The translations under genes were made by a program, and so were the position numbers. From NCBI RefSeq assembly GCF_047302285.1, contig NZ_CP154845.1, forward strand, positions 1,984,001 to 2,048,000: DNA of 64,000 nucleotides. Reading direction: 5' to 3'. Of the stretch, positions 32,484 to 41,129 are shown piece after piece. The DNA comes from Robertmurraya sp047302285. GTDB taxonomy: Bacteria; Bacillota; Bacilli; Bacillales; Cytobacillaceae. Numbering within the stretch: position 1 is the stretch's first letter; every line of letters starts with the position of its first letter. Below the pieces are notes generated by a model. The model had not been told where the DNA came from and did no database searches. It saw only the letters and a program-made list of their open reading frames with translations.

Positions 32484-33092
32484 ATGGCGATAAATTTACA
32501 AAAAGGTCAACGAGTTGATTTAACAAAAGGAAATCCAGGTTTATCTAAAATTTTAGTAGGACTTGGTTGGGATCCAGTGGAAAATCGTGGAGGCGGTCTG
32601 TTAGGTTCATTATTTGGAGGCGGGGGCGGTTCTAATATTGACTGTGACGCCTCAGTTATCATGCTTGGTGATGGAGATAGACTACGAAATAATAATGATG
32701 TTATTTACTTTGGAAACTTGAAAAGCAGTGATGGAAGTGTTCAACATACGGGTGATAATTTAACTGGTCATGGTGATGGAGATGACGAACAAATTAATGT
32801 TGATTTAAGTAGAATCCCATCACATATTCAAAAGCTTGTGTTCGTTGTCAATATTTACGATTCTGTGAAGAGAAGACAACATTTTGGCATGATTCGAAAT
32901 GCATATATACGTGTTGCGAATCCAACAAATGGGCAAGAATTAATTCATTACAATTTAAGTGATGATTATAATGGGAAAACAAGCTTAATTGTGGGAGAAA
33001 TATATCGGAATGGTGCTGATTGGAAATTTGCTGCCGTTGGAACAGGTACAACAGCTGCTAGTCTTGGAGAGTTAGTAAGATCATACTCGTAA
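32484..33092 (+). CDS. TerD family protein with glycine-rich insert (second copy)
   Basis: A 202-residue TerD-domain protein. Compared with the other two copies it carries a glycine-rich insertion (GGGLLGSLFGGGGGS, about residues 37-51), and the first acidic site reads SNIDCDAS in place of DFDLDAS. The second site, HTGDNLTGHGDGDDEQ, keeps its acids except for one histidine. Calcium binding may therefore differ from that of its paralogs. ATG 32484 has AGAGGTGA 6 nt before. Third gene of the yceG unit. Confidence 0.92.
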   Translation: MAINLQKGQRVDLTKGNPGLSKILVGLGWDPVENRGGGLLGSLFGGGGGSNIDCDASVIMLGDGDRLRNNNDVIYFGNLKSSDGSVQHTGDNLTGHGDGDDEQINVDLSRIPSHIQKLVFVVNIYDSVKRRQHFGMIRNAYIRVANPTNGQELIHYNLSDDYNGKTSLIVGEIYRNGADWKFAAVGTGTTAASLGELVRSYS

Positions 33093-33144
33093 GTATTAAA
33101 ACTTAGCAATTTCCTTCATATAAAATCAATTAAGAGGTGAGAGA

Positions 33145-33726
33145 ATGAGTAGTATTAACTTATCAAAAGGACAACGTATTGATTTAACGAAAACAAATCC
33201 AGGTTTAACAAGAGTAATCGTTGGATTAGGCTGGGATACTAATCGCTATGACGGTGGTCAGGATTTTGATTTAGATGCCTCTGCCTTCTTAACAGACGAG
33301 AATGGAAGGGCTACTCAAGATTTAGATTTTATATTCTACAATAATTTAGTCCATCCTTCAGGTTCTGTCGAGCATACAGGAGATAACCGTACTGGTGAAG
33401 GAGATGGAGACGATGAACAAATCAAAATTGATTTCAGTAAAGTCCCAGTAAACGTTAGCAGAATTGCGATTACGGTAACAATCCATGATGCAGAACAGCG
33501 TAGTCAAAACTTTGGTCAAGTATCAAATGCCTTTGTACGCGTCGTAAATGCAGATTCGAATGAAGAGGTTTTACGATATGACCTTGGTGAAGATTTCTCT
33601 GTAGAAACAGCCGTAGTCATTTGTGAGCTATATAAGCATAATGGAGATTGGAAATTCAATGCGGTTGGAAGCGGATTTTCTGGAGGACTTGCAGCCCTTT
33701 GTCGTAACTTTGGCTTACAAGTGTAA
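33145..33726 (+). CDS. TerD family stress protein (third copy)
   Basis: A 193-residue TerD-domain protein with both calcium-binding acidic segments intact (DFDLDAS and GDNRTGEGDGDDEQ). It is closer to the first copy at 23118 than to its immediate neighbour, which suggests an older duplication and separate roles within the cluster. AGAGGTGAGAGA precedes the ATG. It closes the stress unit; a bidirectional terminator follows. Confidence 0.93.
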   Translation: MSSINLSKGQRIDLTKTNPGLTRVIVGLGWDTNRYDGGQDFDLDASAFLTDENGRATQDLDFIFYNNLVHPSGSVEHTGDNRTGEGDGDDEQIKIDFSKVPVNVSRIAITVTIHDAEQRSQNFGQVSNAFVRVVNADSNEEVLRYDLGEDFSVETAVVICELYKHNGDWKFNAVGSGFSGGLAALCRNFGLQV

Positions 33727-33746
33727 TCGAATCTTAAGTACCATTG

Positions 33747-33778
33747 AAACAGGCTACCACATGATTAGCCTGTTTTAA
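33747..33778. terminator. Bidirectional terminator after terD
   Basis: AAACAGGCTA / TAGCCTGTTT stem with a 9-nt loop followed by TTAATTT; it also covers the 3' end of the minus-strand GIY-YIG gene. Confidence 0.82.
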
Positions 33779-34149
33779 TTTGCAATAAAAATCAAATGAG
33801 AAGGACATTTACAATCAGTTGAACCAAATTTTTTGATCGGAAATCTCCCCTCGCTTTCTTTCCTTAATTTCTCAGCTAACTGACACTCACTGATGCTAGT
33901 TTCATATGTTATAATTTTCGTAATAGCACCGTGTGGACGTAAATAGTCAAAATGCCATTTTTGTACTTTTTCTTCCTTTTTGTGGCGATTAATTCGTGCG
34001 AGAATGTTTCGTTTGGCACTCCCAACATAAATGTAATCCCCCTTTTCAAAGAGAAAGCTTCCAAGTTTCCCAACATCAATCTTTATTTCACTAGATAGAT
34101 GTAAGTGAATAGCATAGAGCGTATGGGATGGATCGATTAATTCAACCAT
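33775..34149 (-). CDS. GIY-YIG nuclease-fold protein (DUF123 type)
   Basis: A 124-residue protein with the motif pair DYIYVGSAKRNILARINRH, a GIY-YIG variant, in the compact DUF123-like arrangement that also occurs fused to endonuclease III in archaea. A CKC cysteine pair lies near the C-terminus (TDCKCPSH). The active-site tyrosines and arginine are present, so nuclease activity is possible, but the family function is unproved. GGAGG lies 5 nt before the ATG. It is divergent from the secreted metalloprotease gene. Confidence 0.85.
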   Translation of the reverse strand: MVELIDPSHTLYAIHLHLSSEIKIDVGKLGSFLFEKGDYIYVGSAKRNILARINRHKKEEKVQKWHFDYLRPHGAITKIITYETSISECQLAEKLRKESEGRFPIKKFGSTDCKCPSHLIFIAN

Positions 34150-34184
34150 GACAACCTCCTAATGATAGAAAGGGGAGTAGCAGA

Positions 34185-34886
34185 ATGAAAAAAAGGGTCT
34201 TCGTCATAGGTATTTCCGTTGTGATGCTGATTTTATTGGGGAATTCGAAGCAATCCAATGATGGTATTCTTTTAAAATACTACCCTAGTAACTCCCCTTT
34301 AAAAGAATTGCTTTATTTAGATGATAACTCCCCTATAAATGAAATTGTGATTTTACCCGAACAGCATTTTGATGAAGTGAACACTGCTTCGATTATTGAA
34401 AATTTACAACAGCTTCCTCCTACTCTATTAGCTAAAATACAGCAAAATGAGATTTTTATAAAGCTATTTGTAGGAAAATTGACAGATAATCCTACAGCTA
34501 AACATTTAAAAGGGATGATTCCAAGGGGTTATACAAGTAATAAAAAGTGGGATGAAGTACCTGGGATTGGTGGAGGTAAAGTCGTACTCGTTAAGATCGG
34601 TTATAGTGAAAAAGGAATGGGGCATGGATCCGTCAACCTAGAGCTACACGAACTAGCTCATTCTATCGATCAAATTATCTATAACAAGCTTCGATTTGAT
34701 CCATTTTTTCTTCATGTGTGGATGAACGAGAAGCATGCCTTATTCCAAAACCGAACCTACTTTATCACATTACCGGAAGAATATTTCGCTGAAGCCTTTG
34801 CAATGTATTATGTAAATAAAGAGAATCGTAGCATATTAAAGGATAATGCTCCTTTGACCTATGAATTTATTAAAAACCTAAAATGA
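34185..34886 (+). CDS. Secreted metalloprotease, Pro-Pro endopeptidase/lethal factor-like
   Basis: A 233-residue protein with an N-terminal signal peptide (residues 1-20) and an anthrax lethal factor-like catalytic domain. The zinc motif is HELAH (residues 155-159), and the third-ligand region reads PEEYFAEAFAMYY (about 197-209). This compact layout is that of Pro-Pro endopeptidases (PPEP), which cut surface adhesins between two prolines. Substrate here is unknown, and I see no adhesin with a proline-rich site next to it. GGGG precedes the ATG at proper distance. Confidence 0.82.
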   Translation: MKKRVFVIGISVVMLILLGNSKQSNDGILLKYYPSNSPLKELLYLDDNSPINEIVILPEQHFDEVNTASIIENLQQLPPTLLAKIQQNEIFIKLFVGKLTDNPTAKHLKGMIPRGYTSNKKWDEVPGIGGGKVVLVKIGYSEKGMGHGSVNLELHELAHSIDQIIYNKLRFDPFFLHVWMNEKHALFQNRTYFITLPEEYFAEAFAMYYVNKENRSILKDNAPLTYEFIKNLK

Positions 34887-35037
34887 TTTTTAATAGGATG
34901 AAAGAAATTCAAAATCGTTTGGTTATCAAATTGTGGTAAAATAAAAAACATATTTAGCTTCGTTGCTTTTTTGAGGAAATGAAGAACCTGAAAAAAGTAG
35001 ATAAGGCGATTGAAGAATGAAGTAAGGATGTGGTTTT

Positions 35038-35832
35038 TTGAAACAGTATTTAGATTTATGTAAGCACGTACTAGAAAGTGGCGTCCAAAAAGAGGACAGA
35101 ACTGGAACGGGAACCATTAGTACATTTGGCTATCAAATGCGCTTTGATTTAGCAGAAGGGTTTCCACTAGTCACGACGAAAAAGCTTCATTTAAGATCGA
35201 TCATCCATGAATTGCTTTGGTTTCTAACAGGTGATACAAATGTGAAGTATCTTCAAGATAATGGTGTACGAATTTGGAATGAGTGGGCTGATGAAGACGG
35301 AAATTTGGGACCAGTATATGGTCATCAATGGAGATCTTGGACTGCAGCGGATGGCAGTACAATTGATCAAATTAGCCAGCTGATTGAACAAATCAAAACA
35401 AATCCTGATTCTCGCAGATTGATTGTCAATGCATGGAATGTAGGGGATGTTGAAAAGATGGCTCTACCGCCATGTCACTGTCTATTCCAATTTCATGTAG
35501 CAGATGGGAAACTCTCTTGTCAATTGTATCAACGTTCAGCAGATATCTTCCTTGGAGTTCCATTTAATATCGCTTCTTATGCTCTGTTAACCTTAATGGT
35601 GGCACAAGTATGTGATTTGGAGCCAGGTGAATTTATCCATACACTAGGGGATGCCCATATTTATAATAATCATATTGAGCAAGTAGAATTGCAGCTAACA
35701 AGGGAGCCATATCCACTTCCGACAATGAAAATTAACCCAGCCGTTAAGGATATTTTCCAATTTACATTTGAAGATTTTGAGTTAGTCGACTATGTCGCTC
35801 ACCCTCATATTAAAGGAGTCGTAAGTGTATGA
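35038..35832 (+). CDS. thyA: Thymidylate synthase ThyA
   Basis: A 264-residue cytoplasmic enzyme converting dUMP to dTMP with methylene-tetrahydrofolate. The catalytic cysteine lies in LPPCHCLFQFHV near residue 146, the phosphate-binding QRSADIFLGVPFN segment follows, and EDRTGTGTISTFG is near the N-terminus. The start is TTG 35038, 8 nt after AAGGATGT. Its stop overlaps the start of dfrA (ATGA), coupling production of the enzyme that makes dihydrofolate with the one that recycles it. Confidence 0.97.
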   Translation: MKQYLDLCKHVLESGVQKEDRTGTGTISTFGYQMRFDLAEGFPLVTTKKLHLRSIIHELLWFLTGDTNVKYLQDNGVRIWNEWADEDGNLGPVYGHQWRSWTAADGSTIDQISQLIEQIKTNPDSRRLIVNAWNVGDVEKMALPPCHCLFQFHVADGKLSCQLYQRSADIFLGVPFNIASYALLTLMVAQVCDLEPGEFIHTLGDAHIYNNHIEQVELQLTREPYPLPTMKINPAVKDIFQFTFEDFELVDYVAHPHIKGVVSV

Positions 35833-36317
35833 TTTCCTTCATTGTCGCAATGGATGACAACCGCGTAATCGGTAAGGAAAATCAACTTCCATGGCATTTG
35901 CCAGAGGACCTGAAATTTTTCAAAAAGGTGACAATGGGGCATCCGATCGTCATGGGGAGAAAGACTTTTGATTCCATTGGACGACCTTTACCAGGAAGAG
36001 AAAACATTGTGATAACAAGAAATACGAATTTTCACCATAAAGGTTGTACCGTATTTTATGAACTAGACCAATTTTTAGCTTATTGCCAGCAGAAGCCTGA
36101 AGAGGAGTTTTTCGTCATCGGGGGAGCTGAGATTTTTAAACAATTGTTGCATAAAACAGATAGACTTTATATCACTGAAATCCATTCAAACTTTGAGGGA
36201 GATACTTTTTTTCCAGCAATTGAAATGAATGACTGGAAACTGACTTCAAAAGAACAAGGCCTGAAAGATGAAAAAAATCCATATGATTATGAATTTGTCA
36301 TTTATGATCGGAAATAA
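35829..36317 (+). CDS. dfrA: Dihydrofolate reductase
   Basis: A 162-residue cytoplasmic enzyme that reduces dihydrofolate with NADPH. Active-site blocks are IVAMDDNRVIGKENQLPWHLPEDL (shortened here: the acidic residue is the Glu in LPED), the NADPH motifs MGRKTFDSIGRPLPGR and VIGGAEIFKQ. The typical family length is complete. It overlaps thyA by 4 nt and is followed by a terminator. This is the chromosomal trimethoprim target type rather than a plasmid variant. Confidence 0.96.
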   Translation: MISFIVAMDDNRVIGKENQLPWHLPEDLKFFKKVTMGHPIVMGRKTFDSIGRPLPGRENIVITRNTNFHHKGCTVFYELDQFLAYCQQKPEEEFFVIGGAEIFKQLLHKTDRLYITEIHSNFEGDTFFPAIEMNDWKLTSKEQGLKDEKNPYDYEFVIYDRK

Positions 36318-36326
36318 ACAGCAATG

Positions 36327-36356
36327 CCCTCCTGAATCTCAGGAGGGTCTTTGTTT
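36327..36356 (+). terminator. Intrinsic terminator of thyA-dfrA
   Basis: CCCTCCTGA / TCAGGAGGG stem with a 3-nt loop and TCTTTGTTT. Confidence 0.82.
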
Positions 36357-36492
36357 GCGATTTAAGAATTTACCGAAAAATGATAATTTTATAATAACAG
36401 GCTTAATAAATCAGGTAGAACATGTTATAATAATCAAATTAAATTAAGCATGAATTTTTTAAATTTTGTGTGATTAGAGGTAGGGGAATGAT

Positions 36493-37761
36493 ATGGAACA
36501 GAATGTATTAAAGAAGAAATGGCTGCATGTGGAAGACATCATTATTGCGTATCAACAGCTTAAGGATATCGTTGCCCATACACCGTTACAAAAAAATGAA
36601 CGGTTGTCAGAGAAATACTCGTGCAATGTATACCTGAAAAGGGAAGACTTACAGCATGTCCGTTCCTTTAAACTGAGAGGAGCATTTTATAAAGTAAAAT
36701 CTCTTAATGAAGAACAATTAAAGAATGGTGTTGTTTGTGCGAGTGCTGGTAATCATGCACAAGGAGTGGCATACGCATGTCGTCATCTTGGCGTACATGG
36801 GAAAATATTTATGCCCACTACGACACCGAAGCAAAAGGTTGGTCAAGTAGAGTTATTTGGACGAGAATACGTTGATATTATTTTAATTGGTGATACGTTT
36901 GACGATGCGTATCATGAATCTGTCATATGTGCAGAAAAAGAAAATCGTGCATTTATTCATCCCTTTGACGATGAAATGGTGATGGCTGGTCAAGGAACGG
37001 TTGCGGTAGAAATTCTTAATGATTGTGAAGAACCGATTGACTTCGTTTTTGGTAGTATTGGTGGTGGAGGCCTACTTTCAGGCTTGAGTACATATGTGAA
37101 AAGCATCTCACCAAATACAAAAATGATTGGGGTCGAACCAGCGGGAGCCCCTTCTATGAAGGCTGCCTTGGAAGCACAGAAAGTCATTTGCCTTGATAAA
37201 ATTGATAAGTTTGTCGATGGAGCAGCAGTAAAAAGTGTTGGAAACAAAAACTATGACATTTGCCAAGAGTTGGTTGATGACATCATCCTTGTTCCAGAAG
37301 GGAAGGTATGTACGAGTATACTAGAATTATATAACGAGCATGCGATCGTTGCTGAACCTGCTGGTGCGATGCCGATTGCAGCACTTGACTTATACCGTAA
37401 TGAAATTAAAGGGAAAAATGTCGTGTGCGTTGTCAGCGGGGGGAATAATGATATTGGGAGAATGCAGGAAATTAAAGAAAAGTCCCTTTTATATGAAGGA
37501 TTGCTATATTATTTTATTGTGAACTTTCCCCAGCGGGCAGGAGCATTAAGGGAATTTCTTGACGAAGTATTGGGCCCAACCGATGACATCACTAGATTTG
37601 AATATACGAAGAAAAATAATAAGGAAAATGGACCCGCTTTAGTGGGAATTGAATTGCAAAGAAAAGAAAGCTATTGTGATTTAGTTGAACGCATGAATAA
37701 AAAAGGGTTTTCTTATAAAGAAGTAAACAAGGATCGGGACTTATTTAATCTTCTTATTTAA
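36493..37761 (+). CDS. ilvA: Threonine dehydratase, biosynthetic type
   Basis: A 422-residue PLP enzyme deaminating threonine to 2-oxobutanoate, the first step of isoleucine synthesis. The PLP lysine lies in HVRSFKLRGAF near residue 62, and GSIGGGGLLSG is the phosphate loop. The C-terminal 90 residues form a single ACT-like regulatory domain (NFPQRAGALREFLDEVLG), matching the shorter Bacillus IlvA. GAGGTAGGGG precedes the ATG. No T-box is visible upstream. Confidence 0.96.
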   Translation: MEQNVLKKKWLHVEDIIIAYQQLKDIVAHTPLQKNERLSEKYSCNVYLKREDLQHVRSFKLRGAFYKVKSLNEEQLKNGVVCASAGNHAQGVAYACRHLGVHGKIFMPTTTPKQKVGQVELFGREYVDIILIGDTFDDAYHESVICAEKENRAFIHPFDDEMVMAGQGTVAVEILNDCEEPIDFVFGSIGGGGLLSGLSTYVKSISPNTKMIGVEPAGAPSMKAALEAQKVICLDKIDKFVDGAAVKSVGNKNYDICQELVDDIILVPEGKVCTSILELYNEHAIVAEPAGAMPIAALDLYRNEIKGKNVVCVVSGGNNDIGRMQEIKEKSLLYEGLLYYFIVNFPQRAGALREFLDEVLGPTDDITRFEYTKKNNKENGPALVGIELQRKESYCDLVERMNKKGFSYKEVNKDRDLFNLLI

Positions 37762-37962
37762 GTTAACCGCTCGCTTTTCAAATGTGAATTTCTTATGAAC
37801 AATCGTGAATAATACCCCTATTGAGGATAAAAAATACTATAATCATAATAAGAAGGGTTAATTCAATTTTTTGCAGTTAATTGCGTTTTGAATTCTATCG
37901 TAGTATAGTCATTTTAGAATTAACCATTCATACCAATGATACAAAAAAGGGGATGTTCTACC

Positions 37963-38175
37963 ATGTTATCAAACATCGGAGTACCTGGTTTAATTTTAAT
38001 ATTAGTGTTAGCTTTAATCATTTTTGGACCGAAGAAGCTTCCTGAAATCGGAAGAGCATTTGGTCAAACGCTACGTGAATTCAAGAAATCGACAAAAGAA
38101 TTAACAAGCGATGTTATGGATGAATTTGAGGAAGAGAAAAAAGAAATTAAAGAGATGACTAAGTTGACAAAATAA
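37963..38175 (+). CDS. tatA: Twin-arginine translocase subunit TatA
   Basis: A 70-residue protein: one N-terminal membrane helix (NIGVPGLILILVLALIIFGP), the conserved hinge FGPKKLPEIGRAFG, then an amphipathic helix and an acidic charged tail. It forms the pore-like component for export of folded proteins. ATG 37963 follows AAGGGGATG; the extension to 37936 lacks a site. tatC follows after a terminator, as in Bacillus TatA-TatC pairs. Confidence 0.94.
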   Translation: MLSNIGVPGLILILVLALIIFGPKKLPEIGRAFGQTLREFKKSTKELTSDVMDEFEEEKKEIKEMTKLTK

Positions 38176-38176
38176 G

Positions 38177-38206
38177 GTGTAAGATTTCTATCTTGCACTT
38201 TTTTTT
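38177..38206 (+). terminator. Intrinsic terminator between tatA and tatC
   Basis: GTGTAAGAT / ATCTTGCAC stem (one G-T pair), 4-nt loop and eight T residues. Partial read-through could raise TatA over TatC. Confidence 0.82.
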
Positions 38207-38317
38207 CTGAAATATTCTTGTAAGAGAGTTAAGAATCAACTGTAGAAATATGTTATACTTTCCTCTAACGGCCTTTCGTTTAGGTATATTAAATTTTGTA
38301 GTTGGTAGGGGACTTTT

Positions 38318-39058
38318 ATGGACGATAAAGAATTAAATTTAGTAGATCATTTAGATGAATTAAGAAAAAGATTAATTTTTACGGCAGTGGCCTTTCTTGT
38401 TTTTTTTATTATTGGATTTGTTTATGTAAAGGATATATATGAATGGTTTGTTCGTGATCTAGACGTAAAGCTCGTCGTTTTAGGTCCAGGTGATATTATT
38501 TGGATTTATTTTATGATTGGTTCAATCATTGCTATTGCAGGAACGATTCCAGTATTAGCTTTTCAAATATGGTCGTTTGTTAAGCCAGCTTTAAAACCAG
38601 TTGAGAGAAAGGTCTCCCTTTCTTATATCCCTGCATTATTTATTTTATTTATTGTCGGACTGGGCTTTGGGTATTTTATCATATTCCCAACTATTATGAA
38701 TTTTTTAGTTGAGCTAGGCGGAGACATGGTTGCAACCAATTTTACAGCGGATAAATATTTCCGCTTTATTATGAGTACAACCCTTCCATTTGGATTTTTA
38801 TTTGAGCTTCCGGTAGTGACGATGTTCTTGACATCATTAGGAGTCATTAACCCATATGTGCTACAAAAATTGCGGAAATATGCATACTTTATTCTCGTCA
38901 TTATAGCAGCACTTATTACACCACCAGATCTTATATCAAATATTTTAGTGGCCATTCCATTGTTTCTCCTTTATGAAATCAGTGTGAACTTATCAAAAGT
39001 TGTTTATAAACGTAAGTTAAAAAAGGAACAAGAATGGGAAGCTGATTTTTCGGAGTAA
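38318..39058 (+). CDS. tatC: Twin-arginine translocase subunit TatC
   Basis: A 246-residue membrane protein with six transmembrane segments. The N-terminal LVDHLDELRKRL signature, which recognises twin-arginine signals, and the conserved glutamate in FGFLFELPVV are intact. It is the receptor of the Tat system. A terminator and the promoter region of the SinR-type gene follow it. Confidence 0.95.
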   Translation: MDDKELNLVDHLDELRKRLIFTAVAFLVFFIIGFVYVKDIYEWFVRDLDVKLVVLGPGDIIWIYFMIGSIIAIAGTIPVLAFQIWSFVKPALKPVERKVSLSYIPALFILFIVGLGFGYFIIFPTIMNFLVELGGDMVATNFTADKYFRFIMSTTLPFGFLFELPVVTMFLTSLGVINPYVLQKLRKYAYFILVIIAALITPPDLISNILVAIPLFLLYEISVNLSKVVYKRKLKKEQEWEADFSE

Positions 39059-39063
39059 CACAA

Positions 39064-39088
39064 AACCGGGCAACTGCTCGGTTTTTTT
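39064..39088 (+). terminator. Intrinsic terminator after tatC
   Basis: AACCGGGC / GCTCGGTT stem (one G-T pair), loop AACT and seven T residues. Confidence 0.85.
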
Positions 39089-39242
39089 GTTCTTGCTTTT
39101 TACCTTATTTGAGGAAAACATATGAGTCATCCGAAATATTTTTAGAAAAAATGTCAATTTACCAATTTTTCAATAAAAACGTATGTTTCCTACTGTTTTT
39201 GGCTATTTCCTAAGTATTACTATCTATTATGTCTTTTTTAAT

Positions 39243-39264
39243 GAACTTTATTGTTCGTTATAAT
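39243..39264 (+). promoter_or_regulatory. Promoter with operator-like palindrome before sinR-type gene
   Basis: GAAC-N6-GTTC (39243-39256) lies just upstream of TATAAT (39259-39264), inside the promoter spacer. GTTC-containing half-sites resemble SinR boxes, so self-repression is plausible but inferred. Confidence 0.45.
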
Positions 39265-39297
39265 GCACATATATGGGTATAAAAGGAGATAATGAAA

Positions 39298-39630
39298 ATG
39301 GTAGGTGAGAGAATTAAAGAATTGAGAAAAAGAAAAGGATATTCTATATCTGAGTTAGCTAAACATGCAGGTGTATCCAAATCCTATTTGAGTTATATTG
39401 AAAGAGATGTACAAAAAAACCCTTCTTTACAGTTTTTATCAAAGATAGCTAAGACACTAGATACAAATATAGAATTTTTATTAGGTCAAGAGATAGAAGA
39501 AGAGTTAGATGAAGAATGGATTGCGCTCATAAAGAAAGCAATTGATGATGGGGTTGATAAGGGCGAATTTCAGAAGTACTTAGATTTCATCAAATTTAAA
39601 AAATGGGAAGAACGGGATAGATCCCTGTGA
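39298..39630 (+). CDS. sinR: SinR-type transcriptional repressor
   Basis: A 110-residue protein with an N-terminal Xre-type helix-turn-helix (MVGERIKELRKRKG, then HAGVSKSYLSYIERD) and a C-terminal Sin dimerisation domain (DEEWIALIKKAIDDGV...FQKYLDFIKFKKWE). It closely follows SinR, the repressor of biofilm matrix genes in B. subtilis. ATG 39298 has GGAG 9 nt upstream; ATG 39292 is too close. No sinI antagonist is encoded next to it, although other Bacillus carry sinI adjacent. Confidence 0.88.
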   Translation: MVGERIKELRKRKGYSISELAKHAGVSKSYLSYIERDVQKNPSLQFLSKIAKTLDTNIEFLLGQEIEEELDEEWIALIKKAIDDGVDKGEFQKYLDFIKFKKWEERDRSL

Positions 39631-39631
39631 A

Positions 39632-39940
39632 ATGATGAAAATAAGTACATTATTACTATACTTGTCCTTTTTCAATCTTTTCGATGGATTAATGACTTTC
39701 TTCGGTGTCCATTTTGAAAAAATTGAAGAATTTAATCCTTTGATGGAGAGTGTGATGAATGTTGATTTGTGGCTATTTCTATTCTTGAAGGGGACTCTCT
39801 CTATCATTTTAATTATTCTTGCTCATTTTCTTCGGAGCCTACAGGTTTCACTATACGTCAAACAATTAATTATATTCTCTTTGCTATTATATTCAATGGT
39901 TACGCTTGTTCACATTTCATGGATGGTTCTTTCGATCTAA
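39632..39940 (+). CDS. DUF5658-like small membrane protein
   Basis: A 102-residue membrane protein with three or four hydrophobic helices. The early segment FFNLFDGLMTFFGV and the following acidic EEFNPLMESVM loop match the DUF5658 pattern, whose function is unknown. It starts one base after the SinR-type gene ends (ATG 39632 or 39635), so it is probably translated from the same mRNA. It could be a membrane partner, but that is speculation. Confidence 0.7.
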   Translation: MMKISTLLLYLSFFNLFDGLMTFFGVHFEKIEEFNPLMESVMNVDLWLFLFLKGTLSIILIILAHFLRSLQVSLYVKQLIIFSLLLYSMVTLVHISWMVLSI

Positions 39941-40054
39941 AATGTGAACAAAATAAGCTACGAGTACAAGGACATTTAAAAGATGACTTTAATTCTGTCC
40001 CCTTCAATGTGTATAATAGGGTGAAGAGCAACATGAAATGGAGGAAGTGATGGG

Positions 40055-40897
40055 TTGGGTAAGGTTAGAGTTGTTACAGATTCGACAGTAGATTTACATG
40101 ATGAGGTATTAGAAAAATATGGAATTGAAGTTGTTCCCTTATCTTTACATATAGATGGACAGAGCTATATTGACCGAAAAGATATAACAGCTGAGGAATT
40201 TATGAAGAAAATGAAGGATGCTGATGAATTACCGAAAAGCTCACAGCCGCCTGTTGGAGAATTTCTAGAGCTGTATGATCGTCTTCATGATGAAGGATTT
40301 GAAGTCTTGTCTATCCATATGACCGGTGGAATGAGTGGGACTGTACAATCTGCAGAATCAGCTGCAAGTATGGCAAAAGGGAATGTAACAGTCGTTGATT
40401 CTCGCTTTATTTCTAGAGGATTATCCTTTCAAGTCTTGGAGGCAGCCAAAATGGCTCAAAAAGGAAAATCGATGAGGGAAATTTTGGAAGTTGTTGCAAA
40501 AATTCGTGAGAACACAAGATTATTCGTCTGTGTTGATACATTGGAAAATCTGATTAAAGGTGGCAGAATTGGAAAAGGAAAAGGGCTCATAGGTTCTTTG
40601 CTAAACATAAAGCCGATCGCATCTTTAGAAGATGGTGTTTATACACCGGTCACAAAAGTAAGAAGTCATAGCAAGGCAGCAAAATTTCTCGCAGAGGAAT
40701 TTGCAAGAGATGTGAAAGGCAAGACGATTAAGTGTGTAAGTATTGCTCATGCAGAAGGTCTTGAACTGACACATAAAATTAAAAAAGCAATATATGAATT
40801 TACAGGTTACGATCAAATAGATGTTGTTTTTACGACACCTGTTATTAGTACACATACTGGTCCTGGTGCGATTGGTTTTATGTACTATTTCGAATAA
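40055..40897 (+). CDS. DegV family fatty-acid-binding protein (second copy)
   Basis: A 280-residue DegV protein with all family blocks: VVTDSTVDLHDEVLEKYG at the start, KSSQPPVGEF near residue 65, HMTGGMSGTVQSAESAA, and the C-terminal STHTGPGAIGFMYYFE. Likely binds a fatty acid for FakA-dependent phosphorylation, as for the paralog at 14382, but closer to canonical FakB/DegV. Start is TTG 40055 after GGAGGAAG. A strong terminator follows. Confidence 0.93.
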   Translation: MGKVRVVTDSTVDLHDEVLEKYGIEVVPLSLHIDGQSYIDRKDITAEEFMKKMKDADELPKSSQPPVGEFLELYDRLHDEGFEVLSIHMTGGMSGTVQSAESAASMAKGNVTVVDSRFISRGLSFQVLEAAKMAQKGKSMREILEVVAKIRENTRLFVCVDTLENLIKGGRIGKGKGLIGSLLNIKPIASLEDGVYTPVTKVRSHSKAAKFLAEEFARDVKGKTIKCVSIAHAEGLELTHKIKKAIYEFTGYDQIDVVFTTPVISTHTGPGAIGFMYYFE

Positions 40898-40924
40898 AAA
40901 GAGGACTAGCATAGAATATAGAAG

Positions 40925-40974
40925 AAGCCGATGGAAAAGTGATGGAAAACAACTTTTCCATCGGCTTTTTTTTT
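40925..40974 (+). terminator. Strong intrinsic terminator after DegV
   Basis: 16-bp perfect stem AAGCCGATGGAAAAGT / ACTTTTCCATCGGCTT with an 11-nt loop and a run of T residues. Confidence 0.92.
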
Positions 40975-41129
40975 ATATGTTGTTTATTAAAGAAAATGGT
41001 ATAGATTTGTATGTTGTTCTCTTTTTTTGTTAAGTGCTGTAAAAAAATCCTAAAGAATTAGAAGGAATCTCACTAATTGTGTCGAAAAGGAAGTACAAAT
41101 AGATTAACTGGGAAATTCGAGGGAATGAC

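Noticed and set aside
36357..36492. T-box leader before ilvA
   Set aside because: No T-box sequence or antiterminator pairing is visible.
39769..40050. Plus-strand 93-codon frame overlapping the DUF5658 gene
   Set aside because: It overlaps the membrane protein in another frame, lacks a ribosome site and reads as non-protein-like sequence.
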